Assembly (NCBI RefSeq): GCF_017114865.1
Contig: NZ_JADEYH010000017.1
Span: 62,001-126,000 of the forward strand
DNA length: 64,000 nucleotides
Direction: 5' to 3'
Origin: Streptomyces verrucosisporus
GTDB taxonomy: Bacteria; Actinomycetota; Actinomycetes; Streptomycetales; Streptomycetaceae
Part shown: positions 1 to 9,502 of the stretch, one piece after another
Position numbering within the stretch: the stretch's first letter is position 1
How the letters are laid out: the number at the start of each line of letters is the position of its first letter
Program-made: the position numbers and the translations under genes
Notes under the pieces: generated by a model
Told to the model about the DNA's origin: nothing
What the model saw: only the letters and a program-made list of their open reading frames with translations
Database searches by the model: none

Positions 1-405
1 GCTGATCGAGGCGGACCTGTGCGTCGACCAGGAGCAGCGCTTCGCCCTGGGGTTCAGCTACGGGGGCGCGATGTCGTACTCGCTGGCGTGTTCGCGCGCG
101 ACGGTCTTCCGCGCGGTCGCGGTCCAGAGCGCCGGGGTGCTCAGCGGGTGCGACGACGGCACCGGGCCCATCGCCTACTTCGGAGTGCACGGCCTCAGGG
201 ACAGCGTCCTCGGCATCTCCGGCGGCCGGGCGATGCGAGACAGGTTCGTCCGGAACACAGGAACGTCTCCTACAACGCCACCATCGCCCCGGGCGCGTCG
301 GTCGACATCGGCTTCCAGGCCACCCACACCGGCGACACCGCCCCGCCCGGCTCCTACACCCTCAACGGCGCCGCCTGCGCCGCCGCGGGCGGTTCACGGA
401 GCTGA
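1..405 (+). pseudogene. broken secreted esterase (PHB depolymerase/feruloyl esterase type) with CBM2, 5' end outside window
   Basis: Reading from base 2 gives an alpha/beta-hydrolase segment with the nucleophile motif GFSYGG (about bases 50-67), followed by text typical of secreted LpqC/PHB-depolymerase-like esterases, ending near GRAMRDRFVRN (about 223-256). The reading then turns to junk. In another frame, from about base 255 to the stop at 403-405, lies the end of a cellulose-binding module: VSYNATIAPGASVDIGFQ, THTGDTAPP and a final NGAAC. The rest of the hydrolase (the Asp and His of the triad), the linker and the first half of the CBM2 are missing, and the two remnants are out of frame. 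This looks like an internal deletion plus frameshift in a gene for an esterase acting on plant polymers. A sequencing error alone would not explain the lost segment. The gene starts upstream of the window. Confidence 0.75.
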
Positions 406-438
406 CCGGACGGGCCGGGGACCAAACGGACCGGGCCC

Positions 439-480
439 GCGGCCGGATCCCACCGGAGCGCTCCGGTGGGATCCGGCCGC
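439..480. terminator. perfect 42-bp palindrome, likely bidirectional terminator
   Basis: The 42 bases form a perfect inverted repeat of 21+21 with no spacer, centred on AGCGCT at 457-462. It lies between the broken esterase gene (stop at 405) and the TetR gene. There is no U-tract, which is normal for Streptomyces hairpin terminators. The central CCGGAGCGCTCCGG also resembles a regulator palindrome, so an operator role cannot be excluded. Confidence 0.55.
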
Positions 481-640
481 CCCGCCCGCCCCCCGGACCG
501 CGAGAGCCTGCCCGGGCCGCCGGTCCCGGCTCCGGCGCGACGGGGAATCGCGCCGCGAAGCGATGACGGGCACCGAAGAACCGAAGCTCCGAGGCCCCGA
601 GGCGGTTCGCGCGCCTGTCCACAGCCCCGCACACAAAAGG

Positions 641-654
641 TACGATCGACCGTA
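641..654. promoter_or_regulatory. operator-like palindrome at the TetR start (matches site at 2917-2930)
   Basis: TACGATCGACCGTA differs from the perfect palindrome TACGGTCGACCGTA at one base. A sister copy lies before the efflux-pump gene at 2917-2930. The site ends on the A of the TetR start codon and covers a possible -10 hexamer (TACGAT, 641-646), so a bound repressor would block its own promoter. Only two copies were seen. Confidence 0.6.
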
Positions 655-1295
655 TGGGCACTGAGACGCGGACCTTCCCCACGCGCGGGGGAAAGGCTCC
701 GATCACCGACAAACGCCTGCTCAGAGGAGCCCGGACGCGTGAGACGGTGCTGCGGCGCGCCATCGACATCGCCTCCCTCGAAGGGCTGGACAACGTGAGT
801 TTCGGCCGTCTCGCGACCGACACGGGCATGAGCAAGGCCGGCATCCAGACCCTGTTCAGGACCAAGGAGACACTCCAGCTCGCGACCCTCGACCATGCGC
901 GGGACATGTTCATCGATGCGGTCATCCGTCCGTCGAGGACAGCACCCGCCGGAGTCGAACGGCTGCGCTCCCTGATCGAGCACTGGATCACGTACGCCGA
1001 AACCCCGCTGTTCGAAGGCGGTTGCCTCCTGGTCGCGAACATGGCCCATTTCGACAGCAAGCCGGGGCCGGTCCGGGACGCGGTCTTCCGTATTCAGCGG
1101 GAGTGGCTCGACGTCATCGAGAGGGAACTCCGGCACGCCGTCGCGCGCCACGAGACGGCGGAACTCGACGTCGACCTCGCGGTCTTCCAGATCGATGCCG
1201 TCCTCCGCGCGGCCGACACCGCCCTGCGCCTCGGGGACGACGGCGTCGTCGCCAAGGTCCGCCGCACCGTGGAGGACCTGCTCAGGACGCCCTGA
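654..1295 (+). CDS. TetR/AcrR-family transcriptional repressor
   Basis: A 213-residue protein. It carries an N-terminal helix-turn-helix (about residues 25-75; the HTH core reads VSFGRLATDTGMSKAGIQT, followed by LFRTKETL) and a helical ligand-binding domain with the pattern GGCLLVANMA near residue 123, seen in many AcrR-like regulators. It is transcribed toward, and convergently with, the DHA2 pump gene at 1374-2858, and both genes carry the same palindrome in their upstream DNA. It is therefore inferred to repress itself and the pump until a toxic ligand binds. There is no good ribosome-binding site before ATG 654; a TACGAT -10-like hexamer ends 7 bases before it, so a leaderless transcript is plausible. 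The ligand is unknown. Confidence 0.88.
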   Translation: MGTETRTFPTRGGKAPITDKRLLRGARTRETVLRRAIDIASLEGLDNVSFGRLATDTGMSKAGIQTLFRTKETLQLATLDHARDMFIDAVIRPSRTAPAGVERLRSLIEHWITYAETPLFEGGCLLVANMAHFDSKPGPVRDAVFRIQREWLDVIERELRHAVARHETAELDVDLAVFQIDAVLRAADTALRLGDDGVVAKVRRTVEDLLRTP

Positions 1296-1373
1296 CCGGC
1301 TGCCGCGGGTCCTCGTCACCCGGAAGGGCCGGCGCTTCCTCGGGATCCCCGGGAGGCGCCGGCCTCCTTCACG

Positions 1374-2858
1374 TCATCCCGCCTTCGTCGCCGGCTCCTT
1401 CGGCAGGAGGAACACCAGCAGGGCCGCGAGTGCCGCGATGGCGAAGGCCGCCAGAGACGTCAGCGCGAAGGCGTGTCCGGCCGCGCCCACCTCGTCGCCC
1501 GTGGCGGCGCCCGTGTGGAAGGAGTGGAAGAACACCGCTCCGACGACCGCCACGCCCAGCGCGCCACCGACCTGCTGGGCCGTGGACAAGGAGCCCGAGG
1601 CCATGCCCGCGGCCCGCGGGTCGATTCGCGCGAGGACCGTGTTGAGCAGCGGTGTGACCAGCAGCCCGCCCCCCACGCTCTGCAGCATCAGGGTGGGGAT
1701 GACCAGGAGGGGGGTGAGGCGCGGCCCGGACAGCAGCACCACGGCGGTGGTCAGATACCCGGCCGCGAGGACGATCGCGCCGACCTCCAGTACGCGTCGG
1801 CCGTACTTCGGCACGATACGTCCGGCGACCATGCTGCAGACGAAGAAGGTCACCGCGGCCGGCGTGTAGACCAGCCCGGAGCCGAGGGCGGACATGCCCA
1901 GTCCGTCCTGCATCGAGACGGACAGCGACAGGTAGTAGGACGTCAGGAGCGCGTACACGGCGAGGACGAGGACGACGCCGAGCGAGAACGAGCGCTGCGA
2001 GAAGAGCGACGGCTCGATCAGCGGCTCGCCGCCACGCCGGTCGACTCCTCGCTCCAGCGCGGCGAAGAGGGCGAACGCCGCCGCACCGCCCGCGAAACAC
2101 GCCCACGTCCACCACGGCCAGCCCGCGTCGCGCCCCTGGATGAGCGGACAGATGAGCAGCAACAGGGCCGCACTGAGGACCAGGACCCCGGGGACGTCGA
2201 GCTTGCGGGCCCGCTGCGCCCGTGACTCCGGCACGTACTTGAGGGCCGACAGGATCGTGATGACGCCGATGGGGACGTTCACCCAGAACACCGAACGCCA
2301 GCCGGAGCCGAAGAGGTCGGCGCCGATCAGCAGACCTCCGACCAGCTGACCGCTGACCGTCGCCATGCCGATCACGACCCCGAGAACACCGAAGACACGG
2401 TGCCGGTTCCGCGGGGAGACCGTCAGCGTGACGATGGCGTAGACCTGCGGCACCATCAGCGCCGCCCCGAGCCCCTGGACGATGCGGGCACCGATGAGCG
2501 CGGCCGGGCCTGCGGCCACGGCGCAGGCGATGGACGAAAGCGTGAAGACCGCGGCTCCGAGGACGAAGACGCGTCTACGCCCGTACAGGTCCGCGATCCG
2601 GCCTCCCGTGATCATGAAGACCGCGTAGCTCAACTGGTAGCCGGCGAGAACCCACTGAAGTTCACTCGCACTCGCCCCCAGATCGGCCTGGATGCCGGGG
2701 CCCGCCACGACGACGATGAACGAGTCCATGATTGCCATGAACATGCCGATCATGACGGTCGACATCGCGACCCAGGGCACCTCGGCCCCGGGTGCCTCGG
2801 CCCCGGGGCTCGACTGCGCACCGGGTACCGCTCTCGGGGCACGACTGGCGTTCGACAC
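1374..2858 (-). CDS. MFS drug-efflux transporter, DHA2 (14-TMS, EmrB/QacA) family
   Basis: A 494-residue integral membrane protein. It has about fourteen hydrophobic segments and the MFS motif A region GGRIADLYGRRR (about residues 86-97), plus the DHA2 motif C-like stretch GVVIGMATVSGQLVGG. Proton-coupled export of toxic compounds or antibiotics is the expected role. The GTG start at 2858 is supported by a GAAGGGA ribosome-binding site at 2866-2872. About 60 bp further upstream lies the palindrome shared with the TetR gene at 654-1295, which ends about 80 bp beyond this gene's stop and points toward it. The C-terminus ends in a short basic tail. Substrate cannot be told from sequence. Confidence 0.92.
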   Translation of the reverse strand: MSNASRAPRAVPGAQSSPGAEAPGAEVPWVAMSTVMIGMFMAIMDSFIVVVAGPGIQADLGASASELQWVLAGYQLSYAVFMITGGRIADLYGRRRVFVLGAAVFTLSSIACAVAAGPAALIGARIVQGLGAALMVPQVYAIVTLTVSPRNRHRVFGVLGVVIGMATVSGQLVGGLLIGADLFGSGWRSVFWVNVPIGVITILSALKYVPESRAQRARKLDVPGVLVLSAALLLLICPLIQGRDAGWPWWTWACFAGGAAAFALFAALERGVDRRGGEPLIEPSLFSQRSFSLGVVLVLAVYALLTSYYLSLSVSMQDGLGMSALGSGLVYTPAAVTFFVCSMVAGRIVPKYGRRVLEVGAIVLAAGYLTTAVVLLSGPRLTPLLVIPTLMLQSVGGGLLVTPLLNTVLARIDPRAAGMASGSLSTAQQVGGALGVAVVGAVFFHSFHTGAATGDEVGAAGHAFALTSLAAFAIAALAALLVFLLPKEPATKAG

Positions 2859-2916
2859 GTGGACATCCCTTCACATCGAGGTGCACGGGCTCAGCGGTCC
2901 GAGTTCGACTTGAGCA

Positions 2917-2930
2917 TACGGTCGACCGCA
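2917..2930. promoter_or_regulatory. operator-like palindrome upstream of the efflux gene
   Basis: TACGGTCGACCGCA is one base off the perfect palindrome TACGGTCGACCGTA. Read on the minus strand it matches the TetR-gene site (639-656) at 15 of 18 positions. It sits about 60 bp upstream of the pump's GTG start, where a promoter would be expected. It is the likely binding site of the TetR protein encoded at 654-1295. Confidence 0.62.
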
Positions 2931-3145
2931 CGCTTACTTCAATCAAAGGTTCCCCCGAGTCGGCGGGAACGCCCCCGGGGAGGGCCGGCGCGCGGCCTTC
3001 CGGCGGGAGGCGCCGGTCCCCGGCACCGGCGGTCGACGCCCCTGCGGCCGGGGAACCGGCTGTGACAGCCCCCCGGATTCCACACGGACCGCGACGGCCT
3101 GACGCGCGACCGGGCGCCGCCGCAGGAGTCCGGCCGCACCAGCGC

Positions 3146-3194
3146 GAACGGGGCCGGTGCCCTCCCGCGTGAGGGGAGGGCACCGGCCCCGTTC
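3146..3194. terminator. strong hairpin terminator
   Basis: A perfect 21-bp stem (3146-3166 pairing with 3174-3194) with a 7-base loop, just downstream of the stop of the minus-strand gene ending at 3221. It should end the sugar-operon transcript. Confidence 0.75.
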
Positions 3195-3220
3195 AGATCA
3201 CCGGCCGGCGGCCGGTTCCG

Positions 3221-3766
3221 TCAGAACTCGACCGTGGAGACCGCGTAGACCCGCAGGCGGTCCTCGCTGGTGACGTCCACGGTGACGGCCAGGTCGGGCC
3301 GCTCGCCGGGCCGCTCGATCCTGGCGCCCGCGTAGCGGCGGCCGGGGGCGTCGAACTCCCAGCCCACCGTCTCGGCCTGCCGTCCGGTGACCCCGGAAGT
3401 GCCCTCGCGCAGGGCGCCGGGGTCGCCGCCGGCCTCCTCGATGAACCTCTCCAGGCCCTGCCGGGAGGTGCGGAACTGCACGTAGAAGGTGCTGCGCTGC
3501 CAGCTGTTGGTCTCGTAGTGCGCCACATAGCTGGACCCGCCGGGCACGGGCACCTCGTAGATGCGGCTCTCCAGCTTGCTGGGCCACTTCCACACCAGGC
3601 CGGTGGCGGCGGCGGCGCGCTGCTTGTCCTTGCCGCTGTCGCGGCTCTGGTAGGCGGAGAGCACCAGATAGCCGGCGGGCACGGCGATCAGCAGCACCAC
3701 GATGATCGCAACCAGCCAGCGGTGCCTGGGCCGGTGCGGCGGGGTCCCGGGCTGCGGCAGGGACAC
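3221..3766 (-). CDS. membrane-anchored protein of unknown function
   Basis: A 181-residue protein. A short Pro/Arg-rich cytoplasmic tail is followed by one transmembrane helix (about residues 17-38, WLVAIIVVLLIAVPAGYLVL) and a roughly 140-residue extracytoplasmic domain. I do not recognise a family. GTG at 3766 lies 8 bases after the stop of the ROK kinase gene, so the two are surely co-transcribed; an overlapping TTG at 3775 is an alternative start. As the last gene of the sugar-uptake operon it may be unrelated in function. A hairpin terminator follows. Confidence 0.7.
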   Translation of the reverse strand: MSLPQPGTPPHRPRHRWLVAIIVVLLIAVPAGYLVLSAYQSRDSGKDKQRAAAATGLVWKWPSKLESRIYEVPVPGGSSYVAHYETNSWQRSTFYVQFRTSRQGLERFIEEAGGDPGALREGTSGVTGRQAETVGWEFDAPGRRYAGARIERPGERPDLAVTVDVTSEDRLRVYAVSTVEF

Positions 3767-3774
3767 GGTGGCGG

Positions 3775-4971
3775 TCAACGGCCCGCCCCCCAGCCGCGCG
3801 TCGGCAGCAGACCGGCCCCGGCGCGCTCGTACCGCTCCACCCGGCGGCGGTTGGCGCGGCGGAAGCGGCGGGCGACCAGCCGGGCGAGGTCGGCGGCGCC
3901 GACCATGCCGGCCTCCGGGCCGAGCTCGGCTCGCGCGATACGGGCCTCGGGGCGGTAGCCGCGGCCGGTGAGGTGGCGGCGGAAGGCGTCCCGGGCGGGG
4001 CCGATCAGCAGTTCGTCGGCGGCGCTGACCCCGCCGCCGACGACGAAGCAGGAGGGGTCCAGTGCGGCGGCCAGGTTGGCGATGCCGACGCCGAGCCACT
4101 CACCGATCTCCTGGAGGAGCTCGGTGCACATCGCGTCGCCCTCGCGGGCCAGCTCGGTGATCAGCGGCCCGGTGATCTCGCGGACGTTGCCGCCGACGCG
4201 GTCGATGATCCCGTACGCGACCGGCGACTCGGCCGCCGCCAGCTCGCGGGCCTCGCGGACCAGGGCGTTGCCGGAGCTGTACTGCTCCCAGCAGCCGCGG
4301 TTGCCGCAGGGGCAGCGGTGGCCGCCGGGCACGACCTGCATGTGGCCGAACTCCCCGGCCACCCCGTACTTGCCCCGCTTGACCTGGCCGTCCTCGAGTA
4401 TGGCACCGCCGATGCCGGTGCCGAGGGTGATCATGACGAGGTGGTCCTCGCCGCGGCCGGCGCCGAAGCGCCACTCGCCCCAGGCGGCGGTGTTGGCGTC
4501 GTTGTCGACCATGACGGGCACGGCCAGGCGGGCGGTCAGCGCGTCGCGCAGCGGCTCGTCGCGCCAGGCCAGGTGGGGGGCGAACAGCACCCGGGAGCGG
4601 TCGGCGTCCACCCAGCCGGCCGCCCCGATGCCGACGGCGTGCACGTCGTGGCGGTCGGAGAGGTCCAGGACCAGCTCGGCGATGGTGTCCTCGACGACCC
4701 GCGGGCTCTTGGACTTGTCGGGGGTCTCGGCCCGGACCTTCTCCAGGATGCGGCCGTCGGCGTCGACGACGCCCGCCATCACCTTGGTGCCGCCGATGTC
4801 GATGCCCACCGTGGGTACACGCGGCGCGGAGACGTAGGAGCGCCGCTCACGCGTGGCCACGGCCCTGAACACCGTCGCTCTGGCGGTCGCCCTGGCACTC
4901 GTCCCGGCGCTCGTTCCGGCAGTCGCTCCGACAGAGCCCCGGTGCGCCCGGTCACGGTACGTACTCATCAC
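3775..4971 (-). CDS. ROK-family sugar kinase (glucokinase-like)
   Basis: ATP-dependent hexose kinase of the ROK family. The phosphate loop GIDIGGTK is near residue 56, the DNDANTAAWGE motif holds the catalytic Asp, TLGTGIGG is the second phosphate motif, and the ROK zinc site reads H-x(9)-CPCGNRGCWEQY. There is no N-terminal winged helix, so it is a kinase rather than a ROK repressor. The frame opens with GTG-ATG at 4971/4968, 13 bp after the ATPase stop, but the first 50 residues are a low-complexity Ala/Thr/Arg stretch unusual for ROK kinases; real translation could begin later, although no good internal start is visible. It probably phosphorylates the sugar imported by the ABC system encoded just upstream. 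Confidence 0.88.
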   Translation of the reverse strand: MMSTYRDRAHRGSVGATAGTSAGTSARATARATVFRAVATRERRSYVSAPRVPTVGIDIGGTKVMAGVVDADGRILEKVRAETPDKSKSPRVVEDTIAELVLDLSDRHDVHAVGIGAAGWVDADRSRVLFAPHLAWRDEPLRDALTARLAVPVMVDNDANTAAWGEWRFGAGRGEDHLVMITLGTGIGGAILEDGQVKRGKYGVAGEFGHMQVVPGGHRCPCGNRGCWEQYSSGNALVREARELAAAESPVAYGIIDRVGGNVREITGPLITELAREGDAMCTELLQEIGEWLGVGIANLAAALDPSCFVVGGGVSAADELLIGPARDAFRRHLTGRGYRPEARIARAELGPEAGMVGAADLARLVARRFRRANRRRVERYERAGAGLLPTRGWGAGR

Positions 4972-4984
4972 CGTCGATTGTGCC

Positions 4985-5817
<833 letters not shown>

Positions 5818-5821
<4 letters not shown>

Positions 5822-6858
5822 GAGGATGCCTCCGCCCGCTTGCGGATCCATGCGTTGAGCAGCGTGGCGAGCAGCAGCATCGCCCCGAGGAAGAACTTGA
5901 ACCAGTTGGGGTCCCACTGGGCGTAGACGATGCCCTTGCTGGTCATGCCGAAGATCAGGGCGCCGACGGCGGCGCCGGCCGCCGAGCCGTGGCCGCCGGT
6001 GAGCAGGCAGCCGCCGATGACGGCCGCGGCGATGTAGATCAGCTCGTTGCCCACGCCCTCGCCGGACTGCACGACGTCGTAGCTGAACAGCAGGTGCTGG
6101 CCGGAGATCCAGGCGGCCAGGGCCACTCCCATGTACAGGCCGACCCGGACGCGGTCGACGGGGACGCCGACCGCGCGGGCGGCGTCCGCGTTGCCGCCGG
6201 TGGCGAAGATCCAGTTGCCCGCCCTGGTCCGCAGCAGGATCCAGGTGGCCGCGGCGACCAGCGCGAGCCACCACACGATGGTGATCCTCAGCTGGAAGCC
6301 GCCGACGGTGATGTCGGAGGCGAAGACCGCGCGGGCGGAGGCGAAGCCCTCCATGTCGCCGATCGCCCTGGTGGAGACCGTGCCGCCGATCAGCTTGGTG
6401 AGGCCGAGGTTGAGGCCGGTGAGCATCAGGAAGGTGCCCAGGGTGATGATGAAGCTCGGCAGGCGGGTGCGGGTGAGAGTCCAGCCGTTGAAGAAGCCGA
6501 TCGCGAGGGTGACCAGCAGGGAGACCGCGACGCCGGCCCAGGTGTTCGCCGTCATCTGGTAGCTGAACATCGAGGAGACCAGCGCCGAGCTGGTCACCAT
6601 CACGCCCGCCGACAGGTCGAACTCCCCGCCGATCATCAGCAGGGCCACCGGCACCGCCATGATGCCGATCGTGGAGGCGGCGTACAGGACGGTGCCCAGG
6701 CCGGCGGGGCGCAGGAAGCCGTCCGCGGCGAGGGCGAAGAAGACCAGGACGGCGACGGCCCCGACCATCGCGCCCAGCTCGGGGCGGGCCGACAGGCGCC
6801 GTGCCACCGGGCCGCGTGCGGCGGTGTCCTTCGCCAGGGCCGCGGGGGTGGCGGTCAT
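5818..6858 (-). CDS. sugar ABC transporter permease (RbsC/FrcB-like)
   Basis: A 346-residue membrane protein with about ten hydrophobic segments and the CUT2 permease signatures GGEFDLSAGVM (residues about 75-85) and GNWIFATGGNADAARAVGVPVDRV (cytoplasmic coupling loop). It forms the transmembrane pore for a monosaccharide. The ATG at 6858 overlaps the binding-protein stop by four bases (ATGA), and its own stop overlaps the ATPase start, so three genes are tightly coupled. The exact sugar (ribose, fructose, xylose, inositol or another) cannot be read from this subunit. Confidence 0.92.
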
Positions 6859-7907
6859 CGGGTGCCCCGCTCGGTGTACTTCTCCAGATCGGCGGCGTCC
6901 TCCCCGGTCACCAGCTGCGGGCCGGTGAGGACCGGCCGCCCGCCGCCGAGCATGTTGCCGTTGTAGCGGTGCAGCCACAGCAGGTCGACGGCCTCGTAGC
7001 CCTGGAGGTAGGGCTGCTGGTCGACGGCGAAGCCGATCGTGCCGTCGCGCAGTCCGGCGGCGACCTGGGCGTTGAGGTCGAAGGTGTTGACCTCCGCGTC
7101 GCTGCCCGCCCGCTCCACGGCCCTGACGGCGGTGGCGGCGAAGGGGGCGCCGAGGGTGACGACGGTGTCCACGTCCCGGTCGGACTGGAGCTCGGCCTCG
7201 ACGGAGGACTCCACGGAGGGCATGTTGGTGCCGTCCACGTAGAGGTTCTCCACCTCGCCGTCGAAGGCCTCGCGCACTCCGTCGCAGCGCTCCTCGTGGC
7301 CGACGTTGCCCTGCTCGTGGACGACGCACAGGGCCTTGTCGTGGCCGCGCTCGTTCAGCTCCCCGCCGACCGCCTCGCCGGCGACGGACTCGTCCTGGCC
7401 GATGTGGGCGAGGGCGCCGAGGCCGGCGGACTCCTCCTGGCCGGAGTTGATCGTAACCACCGGAATGCCGGCCCTCACCGCCTCGCGCACCACCGCATCC
7501 ATCGCCTCGGGCTTGGCGAGGGTGACGATCAGCCCGTCCACCTTCCGGTCGATGGCGGTCTGGACGAGCTGGGCCTGACGGCCGGCCTCCTTGTCGTGGG
7601 AGTAGACGAACTCCACGTTGTCCTTGACGGCGGCCTGCTCGGCGCCGCTGCGGACGATGTCCCAGTAGGTGTCGCCGTCTCCCGAGTGGGTGACCATCGC
7701 GAACGTCCAGCGCGGGGTGTCCACCGCCGCGCGGCCTCCGGCGCGCTCGCGCTCCTCCTCGGCCCGCTTGCCGCCGGTGCTGCTGCATCCGGCCAGGGCG
7801 AGCGCGAGGACCGCCGCCGACGCCGTGGCCCTCGTCCGTATACCGGCCCGTATACCGGTACGCGCACCGGTCCGTACGCCCCTGCGTACCCCTCCTGCCG
7901 TGGCCAC
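6855..7907 (-). CDS. sugar ABC transporter substrate-binding lipoprotein
   Basis: A 350-residue periplasmic-binding-protein-like lipoprotein of the RbsB/Peripla_BP_4 type. The lipobox LALAGC puts the lipidated Cys near residue 40, and the mature domain has the typical WTFAMVTHSGDGDTYWDIVRSG opening (split here across the first beta strand) and DGLIVTLAKPEAM. GTG at 7907 is preceded by a GAGGGCGG ribosome-binding site. The signal peptide's n-region is odd: about 25 residues of repeated Arg-Thr-Gly/Arg-Ala-Gly text from a degenerate direct repeat in the DNA (7835-7890). It delivers the sugar to the permease encoded next; the ROK kinase downstream would trap it inside. Confidence 0.9.
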   Translation of the reverse strand: MATAGGVRRGVRTGARTGIRAGIRTRATASAAVLALALAGCSSTGGKRAEEERERAGGRAAVDTPRWTFAMVTHSGDGDTYWDIVRSGAEQAAVKDNVEFVYSHDKEAGRQAQLVQTAIDRKVDGLIVTLAKPEAMDAVVREAVRAGIPVVTINSGQEESAGLGALAHIGQDESVAGEAVGGELNERGHDKALCVVHEQGNVGHEERCDGVREAFDGEVENLYVDGTNMPSVESSVEAELQSDRDVDTVVTLGAPFAATAVRAVERAGSDAEVNTFDLNAQVAAGLRDGTIGFAVDQQPYLQGYEAVDLLWLHRYNGNMLGGGRPVLTGPQLVTGEDAADLEKYTERGTR

Positions 7908-8103
7908 GCGGTTTCCGCCCTCTCGCTGCGTGAGTGCCGGCCTGGCGGCCGGCTTTCGTGCCGTGCCGGGGCGCGGGCGGTGCCCGGCCCCGGCCGACCA
8001 AGTATCCGTCACCGCCGCTCGCACGGGGATCGGGGGTGGCGCGGGAGGAAACGGGCGGTGCGGGTGTGACGAGGGAGGCCGGCGGGCCGGAAGGGGTGGT
8101 CCC

Positions 8104-9306
8104 TCAGAAGCGCACCGGAAGGCGGTGCGGACCGCGGATGAGCATGCCCTGCCGCCATGAGACGGCCGCGGGGTGGATGTCGAGGGCCAGGTCCGGGCAG
8201 CGGTCCAGCAGCGCACGGATGGCGACGCGACCCTCCAGCCGGGCCAGCGGGGCGCCCAGGCAGTGGTGGATGCCGTGTCCGAAGGCGAGGTGGCCGCGGG
8301 ACTCGCGGCGGATGTCGAAGCGGCCGGGGTCCGCGAATCGTCCCGGGTCGCGGTTGGCGTCGGCCAGGGCCGCCAGCACCAGCTCCCCGCCTCCGGGGAC
8401 CACCGTCCCGCCGATCTCGACGGGCTCGGTGGTGAAGCGGTAGGTGGGCGTCTCGACCGGGCCGTCGTAGCGCAGCATCTCCTCGACCGCGCCCTCGGTC
8501 AGGGAGGGGTCCGAGCGCAGCAGCGCGAGCTGGTCGGGGTGGGTGAGCAGGGCGAGGGTGCCGTTCGCGATCAGGTTGACGGTGGTCTCGTGGCCCGCGA
8601 CGAGCAGCAACCAGGCCATGCCGAGCAGCTCCTCGGCCGACAGCCGGTCGCCGTCCTCGTCGGCGGTGTGCAGCAGGGCGCTCAGCAGGTCCTCGCCCGG
8701 CTGCCGGCGCTTCTCCTCCAGCAGCTCGGTGAGGTACGCGGTGACGGCCTCGTTGGCGGCCCGCTTCTCCTCGAAACCCGCGTCCCCCACGACGGTGGCC
8801 GACCAGGCCCGGAAGGCGTCCCGGTCCAGGAACGGCACGCCCAGCAGCTCGCAGATGACCGTGATGGGCAGCGGGAAGGCGTAGGCGTCCACCAGGTCGG
8901 CCCGCCGGCCCGGCTCCTTCAGCATCGCCTCCAGCAGCCCGTCGGCGATCTCCCGCACCCTCGGCTCCAGGGCCGCCGTGCGCCGCGCGGTGAACTCGCG
9001 GGCGACCAGCCTGCGCAGCCTGGTGTGGTCCGGCGGGTCGGAGCTGAGCATGCTGACCCCGGACGCCAGAGGGCCCACCGGCAGGGCGGGCGAGGCGTTG
9101 CCCCAGTGCTTGGACAGGCGCGGGTCGGCCAGGACGGCCCGCGCCTCCTCGTATCCGACGACCAGCCAGGCCTCGGCTCCCTCGGGCACCCGCACCCGGT
9201 GCACCGGGCCGCGTGCCCGCAGTTCGGCGTAGACGGGGTAGGGGTCGCGGACGAAGTCCTCGCCCAGGGAGGCCAGATCGACCGCTGCCCGCTCGTCCGT
9301 GCTCAT
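8104..9306 (-). CDS. cytochrome P450 (CYP107-like)
   Basis: A 400-residue soluble bacterial P450. It has the I-helix oxygen-activation motif AGHETT, the heme-binding loop FGHGIHHCLGAPLAR with the thiolate Cys near residue 349, and SSDPPDHTRLRRLV of the C-helix. A possible K-helix ExxR reads EEMLRYD. ATG at 9306 has an AGGGGAGG ribosome-binding site five to seven bases upstream. No ferredoxin or reductase gene sits beside it, so redox partners must come from elsewhere. It lies 196 bp upstream of the sugar-binding lipoprotein gene on the same strand, probably as a separate unit. Substrate unknown; the CYP107 group hydroxylates macrolides, steroids and other small molecules. Confidence 0.9.
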   Translation of the reverse strand: MSTDERAAVDLASLGEDFVRDPYPVYAELRARGPVHRVRVPEGAEAWLVVGYEEARAVLADPRLSKHWGNASPALPVGPLASGVSMLSSDPPDHTRLRRLVAREFTARRTAALEPRVREIADGLLEAMLKEPGRRADLVDAYAFPLPITVICELLGVPFLDRDAFRAWSATVVGDAGFEEKRAANEAVTAYLTELLEEKRRQPGEDLLSALLHTADEDGDRLSAEELLGMAWLLLVAGHETTVNLIANGTLALLTHPDQLALLRSDPSLTEGAVEEMLRYDGPVETPTYRFTTEPVEIGGTVVPGGGELVLAALADANRDPGRFADPGRFDIRRESRGHLAFGHGIHHCLGAPLARLEGRVAIRALLDRCPDLALDIHPAAVSWRQGMLIRGPHRLPVRF

Positions 9307-9502
9307 CCGCGCCTCCCCTGTGTGGCCGTCCGCCGCCGATGATGCCAGCGGGGGTCCCGCGGCGACACCGTTATCCGGCCAGGTGGCCCGGCGGGCCGCG
9401 GGTGGGCCGAAACGGGCCGTACGGGGCTGTACGGGCCGTACGGGGCCTCCCCGGCCGCGCCCGGCCCGCGAGCCCGGCCGCCGGAGCACGGGGGCGCCCC
9501 CG

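Larger units (their letters stand above)
2859..3220. other. intergenic region between efflux gene and membrane protein gene
   Basis: This 362-bp stretch holds the efflux gene's ribosome-binding site and operator (2866-2930) at one end and a long perfect hairpin (3146-3194) at the other. Between about 2950 and 3140 I see only high-GC sequence with no convincing gene or motif. Confidence 0.6.
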
